From assembly GCA_002783525.1 (NCBI GenBank), contig PFGS01000221.1:1-9680 (forward strand): a stretch of DNA of 9,680 nt, read 5' to 3'. Every line of letters starts with the position of its first letter. Within the stretch, counting starts at the first letter, position 1. The notes under the pieces were generated by a model. It saw only the letters and a list, made by a program, of their open reading frames with translations. It was not told where the DNA came from and made no database searches. The position numbers and the translations under genes are program-made. Source of the DNA: Ignavibacteriales bacterium CG12_big_fil_rev_8_21_14_0_65_30_8. GTDB taxonomy: Bacteria > Bacteroidota > Ignavibacteria > Ignavibacteriales > Ignavibacteriaceae. Positions 6,440-9,680 of the stretch are shown in pieces.

Positions 6440-8632
6440 ATGGTTGAATTAGATAAATTAAAAGAGAAAGACAGCATTAAAATTAAATTTTTTATTGGAC
6501 TGCTTACTGTTCTATTAATAATGTTCATGTTCCCAAAAGGAGAATCAATAGAGTCAGAAGTGTCTGTTGGTTCTATCTGGACCCAAAATGATTTGATTGC
6601 AGATTTCAGCTATCCTGTTAAAAAAGAAATTTCATTGTATAATGATGAGATAAGCAGGATGGAAAACCGTGTTTATCCTGTATTTATAGAAAATAAAAAT
6701 GCTGTTCAAGAAGTTGTTAAATCTTTGCAGGATTATAATAAATGGTTTACGGCTAGTTTAGACAGCAGTCTAAGACAAGATTCAAGTTTAGTAAATAATT
6801 CATTTCTAACTTTATCATCTTTTAAAACATTTAGAGAAATAAGAAAAAAAGAAATTGAAGGCTCAGGTATTACTGGTAATTCTTTAAGACAGCTTTTCAT
6901 AATTTCACAAAATCTATTAACTGATCTGACTAGAATAGGTGTATTGAATGAAATTCCTTCAAAAGGTAACAAAGACAGTATTGCAATAAGGGATAAGAAT
7001 TTTGATAAAATAATTCCGATAAAAAATTATTATTCTATACCAAATGGAAGAAATTATTTAATAGAGAGATTATCAAAGATCCCACTGCAGGAACCAATAA
7101 GAACAGCTTTGTTTGAATATATAAATGAATTTATTACTCCAACATTAATATATCAGGCAGATTTAACAGATAAAGAAATTACCCAAGCGAAAAACAATGT
7201 TTCAAAATACAGTGATATTGTAAATGAAAATGAAAGAATTGTAGGAACACACGATAGGATTACAAAGGAAGTTAAGGCAAAAATAGATTCTTACAGAGAA
7301 GCTAAAGGAGAAATACTTGGTAAAGATAAAGTCTTTCTCCAATTTGTTGGCAAGTTTCTTCACATTGCATTTATTATAGCGATGCTGATAATATATCTTT
7401 TCCTTTTTAGGAAGAGAATATTTTATGATAATCAGAAAATATTTTTACTCAGCATTAACTTAGTTTTTCTTTCTTTTATAACTTATTTGATAAACCAAAT
7501 AACAATAGCAGCACCTTTACAATTTCTTATATTTATTCCTGCTGCATCAATGTTGCTCACAATTATTTTTGATTCCAGAGTTGGGTTCTATACTACAGTT
7601 GCATTAACATTAATTACAGGCGCATTAAGAGGAAACGATTATTCCTTTATGGCAACAAATCTGTTTGCCGGAACTTTAGCTGTATATACAGTAAGAGATA
7701 TCAAAAACAGAACCCAAATATTCCGTTCTTTTCAATTTATTTTGATAGCATATATAACATCTATTTTAGCTTTTGGTTTTGAACGGTTCGCTTATTGGCA
7801 AACTTTATTTATTGAGTTTGCTTTTGCAGGTACTAATGCATTAATAAGTCCGGTTTTAACTTATGGACTTTTAATTTTCTTTGAAAGATTTTTTGCAATA
7901 ACAACTGATCTGACATTACTTGAACTATCTAATTTTGAACGACCACTTTTAAAAGAACTTGCATCTAAAACTCCGGGAACATTCAGTCACTCAATGACGA
8001 TAGGCACACTTGTTGAAAATGCATCCGAAAAAATAGGAGCTAATCCTCTTTTGGCCAGAGTAGGTGCTTATTATCACGATATCGGAAAAACTCTTTCACC
8101 TCAAGCGTTTGTAGAGAATCAATTAAGTAATGATAATATTCACGAAAGTGTTTCACCTGAAGAAAGTGTTGCAATGATATTAAAGCACATTGAAGAAGGA
8201 ATAAAATTAGCTAAAGAAAATAATCTTCCGCAGGAAATTATTGATTTTATACCGATGCATCATGGAACAATGGTTATGAATTTCTTCTATGAAAAAGCTA
8301 AAAAACTTTATGGAGAAGAAAAGGTTGATATAAATGATTATCGTTATAAAGGACCTAAACCAAATACAAAAGAAACAGCAATTCTTATGCTTGCAGATGG
8401 ATGTGAGTCAGCTACAAGGGCAATGAAGGATGCTGAAAAACCAAAAATAGAAAATTTAATAGATAATTTGATCAAAGCAAGAATTGACGATCTTCAATTA
8501 AATGAATCACCTCTAACATTTTCTGATATAGCAAAAATTAAAGAAAGTTTTAAAAGTGTTCTTGTCGGACAGCACCATAAAAGAATTAGATATCCAAAAC
8601 AAGAACAAATGGAAAACGGAAAAGATCAGTAA
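6440..8632 (+). CDS. pgpH: Membrane HD-domain phosphohydrolase, PgpH-type (probable c-di-AMP phosphodiesterase)
   Basis: A 730-aa protein with the complete PgpH layout. One N-terminal membrane helix (about 14-33) is followed by an extracytoplasmic sensor of the 7TMR-HDED kind (about 35-300), a seven-helix membrane block (about 303-485), and a cytoplasmic HD domain (about 505-710). Metal-binding residues are visible: H517 in FSHSM, H546-D547 in YYHDIGK, H583, H607-H608 in MHHG, and D653 in LADG. H568 in the HESVSPEES stretch is also typical. PgpH of Listeria, of similar length, hydrolyses c-di-AMP to pApA and so affects osmotic balance and cell-wall homeostasis. Activity here is inferred from family and intact motifs. 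ATG 6440 is chosen because it lies just before the first helix, although no Shine-Dalgarno site is seen. The 70 bases upstream are almost all A/T. xerD begins 11 bases after the stop. Confidence 0.93.
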   Translation: MVELDKLKEKDSIKIKFFIGLLTVLLIMFMFPKGESIESEVSVGSIWTQNDLIADFSYPVKKEISLYNDEISRMENRVYPVFIENKNAVQEVVKSLQDYNKWFTASLDSSLRQDSSLVNNSFLTLSSFKTFREIRKKEIEGSGITGNSLRQLFIISQNLLTDLTRIGVLNEIPSKGNKDSIAIRDKNFDKIIPIKNYYSIPNGRNYLIERLSKIPLQEPIRTALFEYINEFITPTLIYQADLTDKEITQAKNNVSKYSDIVNENERIVGTHDRITKEVKAKIDSYREAKGEILGKDKVFLQFVGKFLHIAFIIAMLIIYLFLFRKRIFYDNQKIFLLSINLVFLSFITYLINQITIAAPLQFLIFIPAASMLLTIIFDSRVGFYTTVALTLITGALRGNDYSFMATNLFAGTLAVYTVRDIKNRTQIFRSFQFILIAYITSILAFGFERFAYWQTLFIEFAFAGTNALISPVLTYGLLIFFERFFAITTDLTLLELSNFERPLLKELASKTPGTFSHSMTIGTLVENASEKIGANPLLARVGAYYHDIGKTLSPQAFVENQLSNDNIHESVSPEESVAMILKHIEEGIKLAKENNLPQEIIDFIPMHHGTMVMNFFYEKAKKLYGEEKVDINDYRYKGPKPNTKETAILMLADGCESATRAMKDAEKPKIENLIDNLIKARIDDLQLNESPLTFSDIAKIKESFKSVLVGQHHKRIRYPKQEQMENGKDQ

Positions 8633-8643
8633 TAAGATGAAAG

Positions 8644-9534
8644 ATGAATATATTTTTGAAGGAATATTTAAGTGTTTTAAAATTAGAAAAAAATCTATCT
8701 GAAAACACAATTCAATCATATAGAAATGATATAACCTGCTTTCTTAACTTTTTAGAAGAAGATAATATTACCGATCCCGATGAAATTAAACAAAATAATA
8801 TTGTTGCATTCTTTAAATCTTTAAAAGACACTGGACTTACAAGCCGTTCTGCTTCCAGATATCACTCAGCTATAAAAGGTTTTTTTAAATATCTTTTTGT
8901 TAGTAAATACATAAAAGAAAGTCCAATTGAAAAAGTATCACCACCAAAGTTATCTAAAAATCTTCCTTCTGTTTTAAGTGTAAATGAAATTGAAATGATC
9001 TTATCAAAACCAGATGTAAATGATAAATTAGGATTAAGGGACAAAGCAACATTAGAACTACTTTATGCTTGTGGAATTAGAGTATCAGAATTAATTAATT
9101 TAAAAATATCCAGTCTTTTTTTTTCTGAGGAAGTAATCAGAGTTTTTGGTAAAGGTTCAAAAGAAAGAATTGTTCCAATTGGTTCAAGTGCTGTTAAATG
9201 GATAAATGAATATTTATCCAAAAGCAGACCATTGTTGGAAAAAAAGATGAAAAGTGAGAATTATCTTTTTTTAAATACAAGAGGTACAAAATTATCACGA
9301 ATGAGTATCTGGAAAATTGTTGATAAATATGTTAAAGAAGCGGGAATAAAAAGTGATGTTCATCCACATACTTTCCGTCATTCCTTTGCAACTCATTTAC
9401 TCGAAGGCGGTGCCGATCTAAGAGCTGTGCAAGAAATGCTGGGACATTCCGATATTTCCACAACTCAAATTTATACACATATTGACAGAGAATATATTAA
9501 ACAAATGCACAAAGATTTTCATCCAAGAGGTTAA
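8644..9534 (+). CDS. xerD: Site-specific tyrosine recombinase XerD
   Basis: XerD works with XerC at the dif site to resolve chromosome dimers before cell division. The protein is 296 aa, the usual size. The N-terminal core-binding (SAM-like) domain (about 1-90) contains EKNLSENTIQSYRNDI, and the catalytic domain (about 107-290) has all expected residues: R146 in CGIRVSEL, K170 in GKGSKER, H242 and R245 in HTFRHSF, H268 in LGHSD, and the nucleophile Y277 in QIYTH. XerD is preferred over XerC because the tail (IYTHIDREYIKQMHKDFHPRG) follows E. coli XerD closely, including LGHSD and the ending HPRG; XerC has LGHANLS. A phage or element integrase is unlikely: no attachment repeats or cargo genes are near and the gene sits between housekeeping genes. 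ATG 8644 has only GAAAG directly before it; ATG 8637 is out of frame. Probably co-transcribed with the HD-domain gene. Confidence 0.95.
   Translation: MNIFLKEYLSVLKLEKNLSENTIQSYRNDITCFLNFLEEDNITDPDEIKQNNIVAFFKSLKDTGLTSRSASRYHSAIKGFFKYLFVSKYIKESPIEKVSPPKLSKNLPSVLSVNEIEMILSKPDVNDKLGLRDKATLELLYACGIRVSELINLKISSLFFSEEVIRVFGKGSKERIVPIGSSAVKWINEYLSKSRPLLEKKMKSENYLFLNTRGTKLSRMSIWKIVDKYVKEAGIKSDVHPHTFRHSFATHLLEGGADLRAVQEMLGHSDISTTQIYTHIDREYIKQMHKDFHPRG
9526..9530 (+). promoter_or_regulatory. Ribosome-binding site for the TTG start of the M50 protease
   Basis: AGAGG lies within the last codons of xerD, 6 bases before TTG 9537. It supports that start over the in-frame ATG at 9591 and indicates coupled translation with xerD. 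Confidence 0.55.
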
Positions 9535-9536
9535 AT

Positions 9537-9680
9537 TTGCCTGATATACAAGTAAGCCAAAAACTGATTTCATTTTTAACATTCATTCCTATGTTCATTA
9601 TTTCAATTACTGTTCATGAATTTGCACATGCTTTCTTTGCACATAAATTAGGTGATGACACAGCAAAAAATGAAGGGAGA
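9537..9680 (+). CDS. Site-2 protease family (M50) membrane metalloprotease, N-terminal fragment
   Basis: Only the first 48 codons are in the window and the frame runs off the right edge. The translation has a hydrophobic first helix (about residues 10-26) running into HEFAHAFFAHKLGDDTAK. H27-E28-F29-A30-H31 is the HExxH zinc-binding and catalytic motif, and the following KLGD.TAK..GR pattern is characteristic of the short M50B site-2 protease homologues found across bacteria. Such proteins lie in the cytoplasmic membrane and cut substrates within or near the bilayer; the substrate of this one is unknown. TTG 9537 starts 2 bases after the xerD stop, has AGAGG 6 bases upstream, and gives the usual 20-30 residues ahead of HExxH. 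ATG 9591 would leave only 8 residues before the motif and cut the helix. Confidence 0.88.
   Translation, partial: MPDIQVSQKLISFLTFIPMFIISITVHEFAHAFFAHKLGDDTAKNEGR

Noticed and set aside
6733..6972. Minus-strand frame opposite the HD-domain gene, and others at 8513-8719 and 8862-9044
   Set aside because: They overlap intact sense genes and have no independent support.
8644..9534. The tyrosine recombinase as an integrase marking a mobile element
   Set aside because: Size, the LGHSD motif and the HPRG ending match housekeeping XerD. No attachment repeats, tRNA target or cargo genes are seen around it.
1..9680. CRISPR array, insertion sequence or defence/toxin system
   Set aside because: No regularly spaced repeats, transposase frames or terminal inverted repeats are seen, and the confidently identified genes are housekeeping or transport genes.

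Overview
The window is an AT-rich, gene-dense bacterial chromosome segment with every supported gene on the + strand. Low G+C, weak or absent Shine-Dalgarno sites, frequent TTG starts and the protein types present suggest a member of the Bacteroidota/Chlorobiota/Ignavibacteriota group, with Ignavibacteria as the best guess. This is inference from style; no rRNA or other marker is present to prove it.

Layout. 1-1953: NAD-dependent DNA ligase LigA, lacking only about 22 N-terminal residues because the window starts inside it. 1925 (or TTG 1955)-2491: a short protein resembling the N-terminal half of family-9 glycosyltransferases. 2501-2848: a free-standing STAS domain protein of the anti-sigma-factor-antagonist type. 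2857-4293: a sodium:solute symporter (SSS/SLC5 family) starting 8 bases after the STAS stop codon. These four genes are tightly packed and probably co-transcribed. 4294-4620 is the only long gap; it holds an A/T-only hairpin and a doubtful 60-codon reading frame. 4621-6369: a second, clearly different SSS symporter with a C-terminal extension. After a 70-base AT-rich gap, 6440-8632 encodes a membrane HD-domain phosphohydrolase with PgpH architecture (probable c-di-AMP phosphodiesterase). It is followed 11 bases later by the tyrosine recombinase XerD (8644-9534) and, starting 2 bases after the xerD stop, the first 48 codons of a site-2-protease-type (M50) membrane metalloprotease that runs off the right edge.

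Functionally this is a housekeeping stretch: DNA sealing (LigA), chromosome dimer resolution (XerD), nucleotide second-messenger turnover (PgpH-like), membrane proteolysis (M50) and two Na+-driven uptake systems with unknown substrates. I see no mobile element, CRISPR array, tRNA, rRNA or toxin/defence cassette, and no convincing new biological system. The more interesting points are the STAS-symporter coupling, the half-length glycosyltransferase-like gene, the unexplained 327-base gap, and the habit of starting genes at TTG just after the previous stop codon.
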